Of a stretch of DNA of 27,188 nucleotides, positions 11,342 through 21,810 are shown piece by piece; the first letter of the stretch is position 1, and every line of letters starts with the position of its first letter. The position numbers were made by a program, and so were the translations under genes. The notes beneath the pieces were generated by a model. The model made no database searches. It saw only the letters and a program-made list of their open reading frames with translations, and was not told the origin of the DNA. The stretch comes from Pigoraptor chileana (lineage: Eukaryota; Opisthokonta; Filasterea), in contig CALSCR010002629.1 of NCBI GenBank assembly GCA_943704495.1, positions 396 through 27,583 on the forward strand. Reading direction: 5' to 3'.

Positions 11342-12685
11342 TTAAGCGGCAGCCTGGTCCCAGGTCTGGGCGGCGGCGGCATCCCACGTGCCGGGCTCGG
11401 CGGTGGCACCCCACTCGCCAGTGGCCTGCAATACAATGCAACACACACACACACACACACAGCGAAGAAAGATAAGTTTTCATTCGTGCAAAGAATGGTC
11501 GACAAAATAGCATATGCACCCACGCACACATTCAATCCACCAAACAGACACACACACACCCGCACACACACAAGCAGCCACCAACGCACCTCTGCGGCAC
11601 CCTCGGCGGGGGCAGCGCCATCCCACTGGGCCGCGGGGGCACCAAACGAGTCGCCCTCGAATGCGGCGGGCTTGGCAGCAGCCTCCTCCTTCTCCGCCTC
11701 CTCGGGATCGCGGTAGAAGTACAGATCGGGCATGACCTCCCACGGCTGGTTGCGGGCAATTGTGCCGCGGAGGCGAAGGACCTCGCGCGCCAGCAGCCAC
11801 CACATGAGACCAATCGAGTTGACGTTCTTGTTGTTGCAGGGGATCGCAACGTCGACGTAGCGGAGGGGAGAGTCAGAGTCGCAGAAGGCGATCGTGGGGA
11901 TGTTCACGTACGACGCCTCGCGGATGGGCTGGTGGTCGGTGCGGGGGTCCGTGAGGATGAGGAGGCGGGGCTCCTTGAAGGCAGCCTGGATCTGGTTGGT
12001 GAACGTTCCGGGGGTGAAGCGGCCGGCAATGGCGTTGGCGCCAGTGTGGCCCGCAAACTTGAGCACGGCACGCTGGCCGTAGGGGCGGGCAGAGATGCAG
12101 CAAATGTCGGCGGGGTTCTCAATGGCGACAATGATGCGCGCGGCGAGAACGAGCTTCTCCCACGTCTTGTGGAGGTTCAGGAGGTGAACACCTAATTCGC
12201 AGCAGTGGCATTGGGGGGCATTCGGACATCAGATAAGGATGTGGCGTGTGGAGCGATGTATAATCCTTCACTCTCACAGCAATACATTGCAAAGAAGGAA
12301 GCGCAAACTGCTCGTCTTCGGAAATATGGAGAGCAATAACACACCGGCACCAGGCTACATCACCTGAGTGTGCGCACAATGCCACTGGCCAACTTCACAA
12401 AACCCACCATCAAGACGGCGCTTGTAGACGTACTGCTCCATCTGGAAGTCGGCATTCTTGGTGCCGATGTGGACCTACACTCAGAAAAGCCCACGCACAG
12501 ACGGTGTGTGTGAGTGCGTGTTTGAAGGAGAGGGCGGAAAAAACGAATGCCTGGCCACACGATCCTTTGTCACACATTGCTCAATAAAAAGCCAAACAAT
12601 GCAATGAGCAGTCACAAACCTGAGCCGCGAGGAGCTTCTGGATATCGTCCTCGGTGGGAGCGAGAATGCTGTGACCCCCTGACAT
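11342..12685 (-). CDS. RPSA: 40S ribosomal protein SA (uS2, laminin-receptor homologue)
   Basis: uS2 is a structural protein of the small ribosomal subunit, on the solvent side of the head-body junction. Inferred minus-strand exons are 12685-12620, 12474-12408, 12191-11590 and 11425-11342, giving 272 residues (human 295). The protein begins [20 protein letters not shown] and continues [60 protein letters not shown] and [20 protein letters not shown], all hallmark stretches of the eukaryotic family. The C-terminal tail keeps acidic-Trp motifs (GEWGA, GTWDA, QTWDQ) as in animal RPSA but is shorter. All three introns join in phase (phases 0, 1 and 0). The gene is divergent from DAD1 and convergent with DPM1. 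Third-base choice is strongly G/C, as expected for a highly expressed gene. Confidence 0.97.
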
Positions 12686-13476
12686 CGTGAATGTTGTCGC
12701 AAAGAGTTACGGTGGACAACGAACTGCAGCCGACAGAGGCAAGATGCAAAAAGAGAGACAGACACAGATATTGCGCATAAGTATGCGAATCAATCTCGAT
12801 TGAAAGCGGTCGTTGAATTTTCAGATCTTCTTCTAATATGCGCTGATAGAAGCAGCACATCGCCCACTTTATCCTTAGACATCAAAAACTTTTGTACCCC
12901 CTCCATCCAACTCCACATCCATCCATCCATCCATCCACCACAATCGACGGCGATTGCGCATCATTCGTGCACACCTTTTAGACGCCGTGTAGGGAACGTC
13001 AATACCAACTTCTCGCACCTTTGTTGGAGAGAGACTGAAAGAGAAAGAAAACAGTGGATGCGATGGGGGATGGGTAGATGTAGTGTGTGTCTGTGTGTGT
13101 GTGTGTGTGTGTGTGGATACACACGTCAACGCTCAATCAGCCCGCATGCTACTACTCACCCTCCAATAGTCAACTCCACTCCCACTATAGTAATACATAA
13201 TTTATAAATGTATTGCCACTTAATCATCGCTATAAAACAATTCCGCTGTTCGGCCAACCAATAAGTAGTTTGTTGACTGTACAGCCAGTATCATCCGGGG
13301 CATTCGTTTTCCCAGTGTCACTCAGCTGTTTGCCACACACTGAGTTTCGACGAAAGATGCACAAAACTGCAAGAGCAGACGTCCTTAAATGCTCTATAAA
13401 CAAAAGACAAGAAGAGTAGAGGCTCTGAATTGAAACGCATTTTGGTCGAAAAATTTCTTTTTTAATTGGTGCAAAA
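12686..13476. other. Divergent promoter region between RPSA and DAD1
   Basis: No gene was recognised in 791 bases. It contains a (CCAT)n run at about 12916-12938 and a (GT)n tract at about 13083-13115. A pyrimidine-rich segment occurs about 35 to 60 bases before the RPSA start on its sense strand (CTTGCCTCTGTCGGCTGCAG). It could be a terminal oligopyrimidine element or a leader-intron 3' end. A T-rich stretch precedes the DAD1 start (TTTCTTTTTTAATTGG). Confidence 0.45.
13083..13115. repeat. (GT)n microsatellite
   Basis: This GT run has one CT interruption and lies in the RPSA/DAD1 intergenic region. Confidence 0.9.
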
Positions 13477-14437
13477 ATGAGCTCTCAGATTGATTTTTCG
13501 AAGGCGCTTGAGCGATTCCTCTCAGAGTACAAAACTCGCACGCCGCAGCTTCTCAAGCTCATCGACGCATACCTCGTCTATGTCCTCCTCACTGGCATTT
13601 TCCAGTTCGTGTACTGCTGCCTTGTGGGAACGTTTCCCTTCAACTCGTTCCTCTCTGGCTTCATCTCAACTGTCGGTACTTTCGTATTGACTGGTGAGTC
13701 GGGCCTTTGCGATCTCCATCCCTCTGAGTTCGCTTTTTTGTCTGTGGTACACTGGTGCCAAGTGCGGGCTTCATAGTGCCCTTTATGTTATGATTATTAT
13801 TATTGCTTTTTATTGGCTCTGTTATGTGCTATGTGTGGAATTATGGCCTTTATGGTGTTATAGAATGATTTGCGATTATGAAATGTGATAGATGTGTGAC
13901 AGTGAAATGATAGAAATGTCATTTGTTACACGACTCCTCGTGCAGTTTGGGCATTCTTGATGTTTGTCATGCTCCCTTTAATTGCTCCCTTCGATATAGA
14001 TATTTCACAGTCAGTTCGTCGTTTTTCGTTGATGCGCATCTCGTGTGTTTGAAATGAGTGGCGTCAATATTCTCCACAATCGTGTGCGACTGTTGAATGT
14101 TTTGCGTGTTCATTTGTATCAGGCCCACTTCCAGTTTCTTTGTTTTTTCAATGCGTGGCAAGCATTCTTGCTTTCGTATTTGTGCTCCTTGGAAGTGTGA
14201 TCCTTTTTACTGGTGATACAGATTGAAACTGGAAGCGTAGCATTTTCAACCCTCGAATCACGTTGATAATTGTTTCTAAGCGCTTTCGCTTCTCCTTTTG
14301 CCATGTTTGCAGCGTGCCTCCGAATCCAGACAAACCCCGCTAATGAGTTCAAGGGCATTTCTGTCGAGCGGGCGTTTGCTGATTATCTCTTCTGCAACAT
14401 TGTGCTTCATCTCGTCGTGATGAACTTCCTTGGTTGA
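13477..14437 (+). CDS. DAD1: DAD1/Ost2 subunit of oligosaccharyltransferase
   Basis: DAD1 is a small ER-membrane subunit of the oligosaccharyltransferase complex, which moves the preassembled glycan from dolichol to asparagine. Two exons, 13477-13693 and 14313-14437, join in phase 1 to give 113 residues, the same length as the human protein. Landmarks are [40 protein letters not shown], then [26 protein letters not shown] and the C-terminal [10 protein letters not shown] with the conserved terminal glycine. Three transmembrane segments are visible. The 619-base intron has a GTGAGT donor and no long microsatellite. It functions in the same pathway as DPM1, whose product feeds the glycan transferred here. 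Confidence 0.97.
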
Positions 14438-15459
14438 GCAGCTGCCCCTTTGATGATCGTCCGCGCGCCGCGTTCCATGTAAAAAAAAATGTCGTGTGGG
14501 AGACCGTGCCCATTGTGTTTTGTGTGTTTTTCTTTTTGATTTTTTGTTGATCCTGCTGAAGTTCGTTACTTCTCTCAATGCTTCTGTATATTTCTTCATA
14601 CAATTGCAGTTGTTGAACTGGATGGAGATTCGTCTGCAATTAAAATCTCTTTCTTGCTCTTGTGGATGTCACCGAGACACTTGATTGAGTCCCTAACGTC
14701 TCGCCCTCACTCTATGCACAGTTGTTCACGAGACAATTTGGTTCATATTCTTTCGTTGTATTGCTCACAAAATGAATCACATAAAACCAAAATTAAACTT
14801 TTGGGGAAAAGATGCCCATTTGCACGGGGTGGAAAAGGGTTTCCAAAAATTTCGAGACGGGGAGGCCATTGTAATCGTCGCGTGGACGACGGCCCCATCG
14901 TCACAGATAAACTCGAAAGAAAAAAGAGATTACTAGGGGATCCCCTTGATTGCAGCGTGCGCGTCACTGCAAATCCAGCGTCTCATTATGGGATGGGATG
15001 GTATTTTCTGCAGAGATCTCGGCTGAAAATCATTTACTTCTCCATTTACAAGCAGAACCCATACTCAATTTTAGGTGCGGGATTTAGTAGATTTTGTCAC
15101 TGGAGAGAATATGCAAGTTTGTATCTTAAAAAAACTATGTCTAAGCTTTAGAAATGGCACGTCTTTTCCACAACTCTTGCCGCACAACATGCTCAATAGA
15201 CATGACGCTCAGTCGCAACAAGGACTTGTTCATTTTTTGTCATATTAAAGGCATACACAAACAAAAAATAACGAAAACAATCCCCTCAACGCAGCATTAC
15301 GTACAGTTTTCGCAACCTACGCCTTCAAACGAGAAGACCCACTCCACTGCGAATGCAACATCGTGCACTTTACGCCCCCCTTCATACACGCATCACGCAA
15401 CACACAAACAGTAAGCAAGCACAACACACAAACACACACGGAGAAAAAGCGAGGACGAC
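14438..15459. other. Convergent region between DAD1 and PKA-R, no gene recognised
   Basis: The stretch should contain both 3' UTRs. A frame open from about 14654 to 15151 has no recognisable sequence, biased composition or splice partners. It includes the 12-base palindrome AGGGGATCCCCT (about 14935-14946). The right part is CA-rich. ATTAAA near 14640 might be the DAD1 poly(A) signal. Confidence 0.45.
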
Positions 15460-18396
15460 CTAGACAGCAAGCTGAATGTAGCTGTTGTAGGCAGAGATGT
15501 TACGGCGGAGAATGGTTTCGACGGGGCCGAGCACACGCTCAAAGCGGCCGCGGTCGAGCTTGACGGTCCTCAGTGTGCCATCCGCAACAATCGTGGCGGC
15601 ACGGGGACGGTTCGTCAGGAGGGCGATCTCGCCTGGAACAAATAAGAATGCGATGCAGCAACAAAAAAATATCAGGATGAGGCGTATTTTCGCATGTAAA
15701 AAAAGAGGTGTGGTGCATTAGAAAGAAAGTCAAACGTGTCGCAGCATGATTGCAGATCAACACATCAATACACGAAAACAAGACACTCACCGAAATAGTC
15801 GGAAGGGGCGAGCTTGCCAACCACAACTGGCGGATCCGCAGGAGACTTCTTCTGTGTCACAGTGGCACGGCCCTGCGTAAGCACACAAACACGCACACAT
15901 ATCACGATTAGCACCACATACCACCACGCATGCAATCGGACGGTGTGTACTTTGCCCACAGATTCTGTATGTGTTCTGCAATACAACATATATCTCGTTG
16001 TGCTTGATAAGTCAAATAGGAAGCAACATTAAAAACGCTTCTCGAACGTTGGCCAATGCCGTGTTCCTATTGCACAATAACAATGAAAGGTTATATCAGT
16101 CCGCACCTCCACAATAATATAGAAGTCATTTCCTTCGTCGCCCTGGCGCACAACCTCGTCGCCGTTCTCAAACACGGCAGGCTCGAGTGCGTCCGCAACG
16201 GTGAGACGTTCCCACTTGTCCAATGACTCTGCAGCCACACAAAAAGCAAAACAAAACATCAAGGAGAGCGGTTGCGATACGCGTCAGTGTGACTCATATA
16301 GACTCCACAAACAGCAGGAGAGCCCATGATGAAACAAGCATTAGCTGTATGAATACGAATTACAAAGAAAGTGCAAGTCCCACATGCAGCAAAAGATGAG
16401 ATTCAGGAAAACATGCCAGAAGTGGCGGCCGGGTGTGTCCACCCTTCTCTGTCGGGGACACAACTGGCGTGCCTGGACTTTCCGAGCGCATCATCTATCG
16501 ATCCACACACAAACTAAGCTGGTCTTAGTTACTCCACGAAACACAAACTGAAAAAGAGGAAGAGCTGAAAACGTGGAGGTGAAGTGAGGAAGAGGAAGGA
16601 AGGGGAGAGAGGGGAGAGGGGAGAGAGAAGGAGGACAGAGGGGGTACCCACGGAGAATGGGAACCTTCTCGAGGAATCCCTCGTACATCTTTCGCTTGCG
16701 AAGCGTGTTGCCCATCAGAATTCGGCGGTACGAATCGCGGTCAATGGCCCACAGGCGCACGTCCGACTTGGCCTGCGGTGCAGTGGAAGCAACAGCAGGT
16801 CAGAACAGTGAGACACTAACAAATAAAAACAAAGTAACAATAACCGAGACAAAACGAATAAGGCAACAACGGACAAACACAAGAACACAAAATTATGCAT
16901 CATAGCATCGTCTCATTATTAAACGCCACCCCCTATTACAGCGTTTGACCTCTGTTTCTGAATTGCCATTACTCAAACAACAAAACTGACTAGGCATTTC
17001 GTACACTACGACAGCCATACGTATCGTAAATCTGACGAGACTCGCGAATAAAATACTAAAAACCACACTAAAACAACAAAAGAGTGAGTGGGTACCCTCT
17101 GTCGCGCAGTGACTACATCACAGCTGCCTATGCAACCGCGTCACGAACACATGCACACACGCACACGCACACAAAACGCACCTTGATGGTGGCCGCACGG
17201 GGAGTGCCGTAGATGAGTGCAAGCTCTCCAAAGCTGCCGCCCTCGCCAATGGTGAGCACGTGACGCGGCTCGCTGCCAGAGCTGGACACCCACACGGTGA
17301 CCTCGCCAACGTCAATCACATAGAAGTTGTCTCCCTCATCGCCTGTATTTGTTTGTTTGTTTGAGTGTGTGCGTTTTTTGTTGTCGGGTCCATCATTCCG
17401 CACAATTGAGTGTGGATTGAAGTAAGGTGAATAATTGCTTTCAAAAAAATACAAAGACTGAGATGAGGCAAGAGAATCGAGTTTGTTGGCATTCCTCCAA
17501 CATCCACATATCATCATACATCGTTTTCTGACGGTCGCAGCATGCAGCATGCATTAAACAAACTCAGCCAAATCAATTTCACACACACACACACACAAAA
17601 CGCACCCTGCTGAATAATGACATCCTCTGCATTGAACTTGACAAGGTCCATTGCGTCGAACATTTCGCTGCGCTCGTCATCGTCGAGATGGGAGAAGAGA
17701 ATGTTCTTGACCATTGCCTTCTGGAGCGCCGCCATTGTCTTGTAGTCCTTGGGAATCACTTTCTTGACATATGTTGTCGCCTCTTCCTCCGTCATCACAG
17801 AGGCACTCACGGCACCTCGTCGACGGATGGCTTCCGGTGGAGGATGGGAGACGGAATCCCGGGGCTCTGGTTCGGCCTCCTCCTCCTCGGCCTCCTCCTC
17901 GTGCTCCTCCTCCTGTTCGATGACCTCATCCTTCCCAGTGCCAAAGCTCACATGGCGCTCCTATTTGTGCGCATTTTCCCGAACAAAAAAGTACAGCAGT
18001 GAGCACGAGTTTGCGCCAACAACAATACAAATATGGTACTCCACTTTGTGTATACTTTGTGATACTACTGTTTCTTAGACAGTGGTACTTAAGTCTGTTC
18101 ACGCCAAACCCACACCCTGGAAGTGGATGCCAACAATTCAGAAACAATGTCCTGTTTGAAGAAAACACTCAAAGTTGTTTTTTAACACACAGCGCACAAA
18201 CCTGGTGCGAAGTGGCGGCATATGCGCTTCCATATCCGCTCTTTGAGTGGAGCGAGTTAAGGTAGGCGCGAATGTACTCGAGTGGATTGCCGGGCTTGTC
18301 AACGCAGACGTGAACCAAAATGTCCTTCAACAGAGCCTGGACGTTGTGTTTTCCGAGGTACTCCTGCAACTCGCGCTCCTCATCCGACGATGCCAT
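15460..18396 (-). CDS. PRKAR1A: cAMP-dependent protein kinase type I regulatory subunit
   Basis: This protein holds PKA catalytic subunits inactive until cAMP binds. Inferred minus-strand exons are 18396-18202, 17960-17606, 17342-17182, 16772-16652, 16228-16107, 15872-15791 and 15632-15460, giving 402 residues (human RI-alpha 381). Order of parts: dimerization/docking domain (about 6-45), a very acidic linker, pseudosubstrate RRRGAV at 111-116, then two cyclic-nucleotide-binding domains. Alanine at the phospho-acceptor place marks it as type I. Both phosphate-binding cassettes are intact: [14 protein letters not shown] (Glu223, Arg232) and [14 protein letters not shown] (Glu347, Arg356). [18 protein letters not shown]-like (here [18 protein letters not shown]) and [16 protein letters not shown] are near-identical to animal RI. 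The acidic Glu-rich linker (about 77-97) is longer than in animals. The symbol is by best resemblance; RI-alpha and RI-beta cannot be told apart here. Confidence 0.95.
16578..16645. repeat. Polypurine tract with mirror symmetry in PKA-R intron 4
   Basis: About 68 bases are nearly all A/G on the plus strand, with GGGGAGAG units. On the sense strand of the gene this is a polypyrimidine tract beginning a few bases after the 5' splice site at 16651. Mirror symmetry and strand bias could allow triplex (H-DNA) formation. Confidence 0.8.
17581..17597. repeat. (CA)n run, sense-strand (TG)n next to the PKA-R intron 2 donor
   Basis: In gene orientation the donor GTGCGTTTTG runs directly into TG repeats; the same intron ends CA-rich before its TACAG acceptor. 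Confidence 0.85.
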
Positions 18397-19310
18397 GATT
18401 GCTTCTCTCTATATCTTCCTCCGCTTCTCACTCGGTTCTTTGTGCGCCCCTTCTTCACTCGAAGGAATGCGAATCACAACCGCAGCTCCTGAAGAAACCC
18501 CCACCGACTCCAAAATTTTCCGCAAACAGATATATCACTTTCACTTAATCCAAAGAAGCTTCAATGAAGTTACAAATCTGCCTAGCAAAGCACGTACTCA
18601 TAGCACTTATTTTGTGGAGAAAAGAAACAGAGAACGAATAGGATGCATGCCGTCCGTAAAAGGGAGAGACGCGTCGCAAGAATAGAGCGACTCCACCAAA
18701 CAACAAACACTACCACTGGCTTTTTGTGCATAAAAATCATCCTGTCCACACCACCAAAATAAAACTCACCCCAATACATTTTCCTATCTCAAAATAATTT
18801 AAATATTTTTATCCTCAATTTTATTCTGTATAACATTAATAATAATAAAATTTTTTGGCCGCGCAAATGACGTCGATGTGACACAAATTGCCAATTGCGG
18901 CACGTGATTGCGCACGTAATAAACCGGGGCCGAACTTTCTTTTTTGCCGTCGCCCGATTCAAAGCAATAGATGAATTGGATTCTTCTGCCTCAACACATC
19001 CTTTTTCTCTATGCACAATCAACAAACAACAACAAAACAGAAAAAAACATCAGCAATAATTTCTAAACCAGCAGCAAGGACACTCCAAATTTGACAGAAA
19101 TCGACGCATTTAACCCCACAGCACGCGTGCCGCAACTCTGTGCAGACATATATTTCGTCCTCCCATTTTGTCCTTCGTATGCGGATACATTCCGTTAAGA
19201 TGTGGTCAGACACATCCAGGTGTTAAACTGTAATCACAACAAGTGAATCACGTCTCCTGGTGCCAAAAGGGTGACACCATTTAATTCCCCTGGGAAAGTG
19301 TGGTCGTGCC
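18397..19310. promoter_or_regulatory. Divergent promoter region between PKA-R and AMFR
   Basis: No gene was recognised in 914 bases. An unusually AT-rich block at about 18785-18856 (TTTAAATATTTTTATCC and repeated AATAAT) stands out from the GC-balanced surroundings. It is followed by a CRE-like TGACGTCG (18868-18875) and a CACGTG (18902-18907). These are candidate regulatory sites for one or both genes; the region is long enough for two separate promoters. Confidence 0.4.
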
Positions 19311-21441
19311 ATGTCGCTAATCGGACTGTCCGGATATGCTGCCGTCAGCACGGCGGCGTTTGCGGTTGCATGCGCTGCCACAGTCGAAACGGAAACGCCG
19401 CCTTCGCTAAGTCATGGGTATGCAAGTGATGTGCTTGCAGACCTGTTCCAGTATCCCGCGTCTGTGGCGGTGGGTTTGGGCTGTGCCACGCATTGTGTGT
19501 TTTCACTGGCGTACACGACGGATGTGCACTCTTTGTACTTTTGATTTCCTTCTCTACTAATTCACGCGCCTTACTGTGTGAGTGCTTGCTTTGCTGTTGT
19601 TACTTATTTGCTTGTGATGTGTTTGTATGTGTGTGTGTATGTGCTTCTTTGCTTATAAACTCTGACTCATTATCGCATCGTGCTGTTCGTCGACAGGCTG
19701 CGGTGAACATGGGGCTCTGCCTCTTGTTGCTCTTTGCCAAGGCGGTGCAGCTCTTCATATTCGGGCCGTTGAGGGCAATTGAAGCACAGGTTGGGCATTG
19801 AATTTGCACCTCACCAAACAAACGTCACGTCCTCCGTCACTGTAACGGAGTGAAAACTGTGGGCGCATGTTATTTGCGATGCCCCTCCATTGCTCGCTTT
19901 TTGCACAGAGCATCATTTATGTTTCAACTTTTTCTAAGTTCTTTGATTGCCACGTATGATGTCGACATTAACTTTGTGCAAATACACGCAACACACCACA
20001 TGTTGTGTTTTGTGTGCTGTTTTGTTCCACCCACCCCCCTCTCAGCATTTCAAGGATCGCCTCTTAAATTACGTCCTCTTCAAGATTGTGTTTGTCGGCG
20101 CCATCCTCGACACGAATCTAGTTGAGCTTGTCGTGTGGGGCGCGTGGTTTGCCATCATGGGCTTCCTGAAGATGTTCACCCTTCTGGCGAGGGATCGCTT
20201 CGAATACGTGGGTTTGGCATTTAGATTGTGTGACTGAGTGCGCCTGTGTATCGGTGTGCTTCGGTATGTGTTTGTGTCTGTGTCTGCGTCAGTGTCTGCG
20301 TCTGCCTCTGTGTCTGTGTCTATGTCTGTGTCTGTGTCTGTGTCTGTCTGTGTCTGTCTGTGTCTGTGTCTGTGTCTGTGTCTGTGTCTGTGTCTGTGTT
20401 ATGTGTCTGTGTCTGCGTCAGTGCCTGCGTCTGTGTCTGTCTGTCTCTGTGTTTGTGTCTGGTGTTGTGGTCACACTTTGTGTGGTAATGCTCATGCTGT
20501 TCTTGCCGCCCAATCAGTGTGGCCGCAATTGTTTCTGTTGTTTGTGTGTGTCTTTCTGCTCTGTTCGTTGCAGCTGCGGCTTTCTCACCTGCATATGCGT
20601 AATCCGCCCATCACCCAACAAGCTCTTATTCACATAAATCATGACAATCCACACAACCGCATCGCAGTTGACCTTTTCGCCGACGACGACCGTTGCCACG
20701 CACGCGCGTGTATTCAGTCTGCTTCTCTGCATACTTGCGTCGGATGTCCTCTGGTTTTCCTTTTGTGTGTACGTCTTTTATGGAACAGCGGGTCTGTCGA
20801 TCGTGCTTCTGCTGAGCTATGAGGTGGGCTGCGTGTGTACATATGTGTATGTACTGTGCCATTGTGTTTGCGTGTGAATATATCACATACCCATGCACTG
20901 TTTTGCAGAACGATCCTTTTGTGTTAGCGCTGCACGTATGTTGACTAAATTTTTGGTGCGTCCGACTTCTCGTCCGGACAGTGTCTCGCCGTCTTCCTGG
21001 ACACTGTCCAGACAATTGTCAAGTATGGTATTCATCTCCGCGACGTCTCACGTAACGGCGTCTGGGAAAGCAGGTGCGGCCTCTTGTTGGTTGCTTTTTC
21101 ATACAGGTGTACGCTTTGATGCAATCGTGTGCATGGTGCGTGTGCATGTTGCGCTCAAACAGAGGGAGACACATATCTTCAGGCTGTCTTTTGCACATGT
21201 TCTTTTTTTGTTTTCGTTTTGCGAAACGAACCGCGAAAGTGCATAGTAACTTTATGCAGAACGCACAGCGTACATGCCCACTGCACGGACACTCACGCAG
21301 AATGTGACTTTGCAATGTGCGGCGTACAGGGGAACATATGTGTACTACACCGAGTTCATCACGGAGACGCTCAGCCTCGTTGCTACATTGGCCCATTATT
21401 TCCACATTCTGGTGGGTGGCGCATCTTGCTTGATATGATAT

Positions 21442-21480
<39 letters not shown>

Positions 21481-21774
21481 GGCATGTTTCTCCATTTACA
21501 ACAACATCCATTGTATCTGGGCTGACGACTACCTTCGTATCTCTGCCTTTGCTCTTCTCGCTGCCTTGCACAGTATTTGCACGACGACATGTTTTCGCTT
21601 GTGATGGCGATTTTGTTTCTGAACATTCAGAGTGTGTGGCGCAATCTGAGAAACAAGATTGGCTCTTATAAGAACTATCGGCGGGCAATAAGCACTCTGG
21701 ACTCGCAGTGGGTGTCCGATCCTTGCCAGGCAGACGTGCGCCATGATGCGCGCATTTTGTGACTGTGTGATTAT

Positions 21775-21810
<36 letters not shown>

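Noticed and set aside
11140-12066. 308-codon minus frame running through RPSA intron 3
   Set aside because: The RPSA tail is restored only by splicing 11590 to 11425; the read-through sequence is TG-repeat coded.
14654-15151. 165-codon plus frame after DAD1
   Set aside because: No similarity, no coding-like bias and no splice partners; it lies in a convergent 3' region.
18868-18875. CRE-like TGACGTCG upstream of the PKA regulatory gene, suggesting cAMP feedback
   Set aside because: Only a 7 of 8 match to the palindrome; similar ATGACGTCG sequences occur at about 549 and 25369 without such context, so the frequency is consistent with chance.
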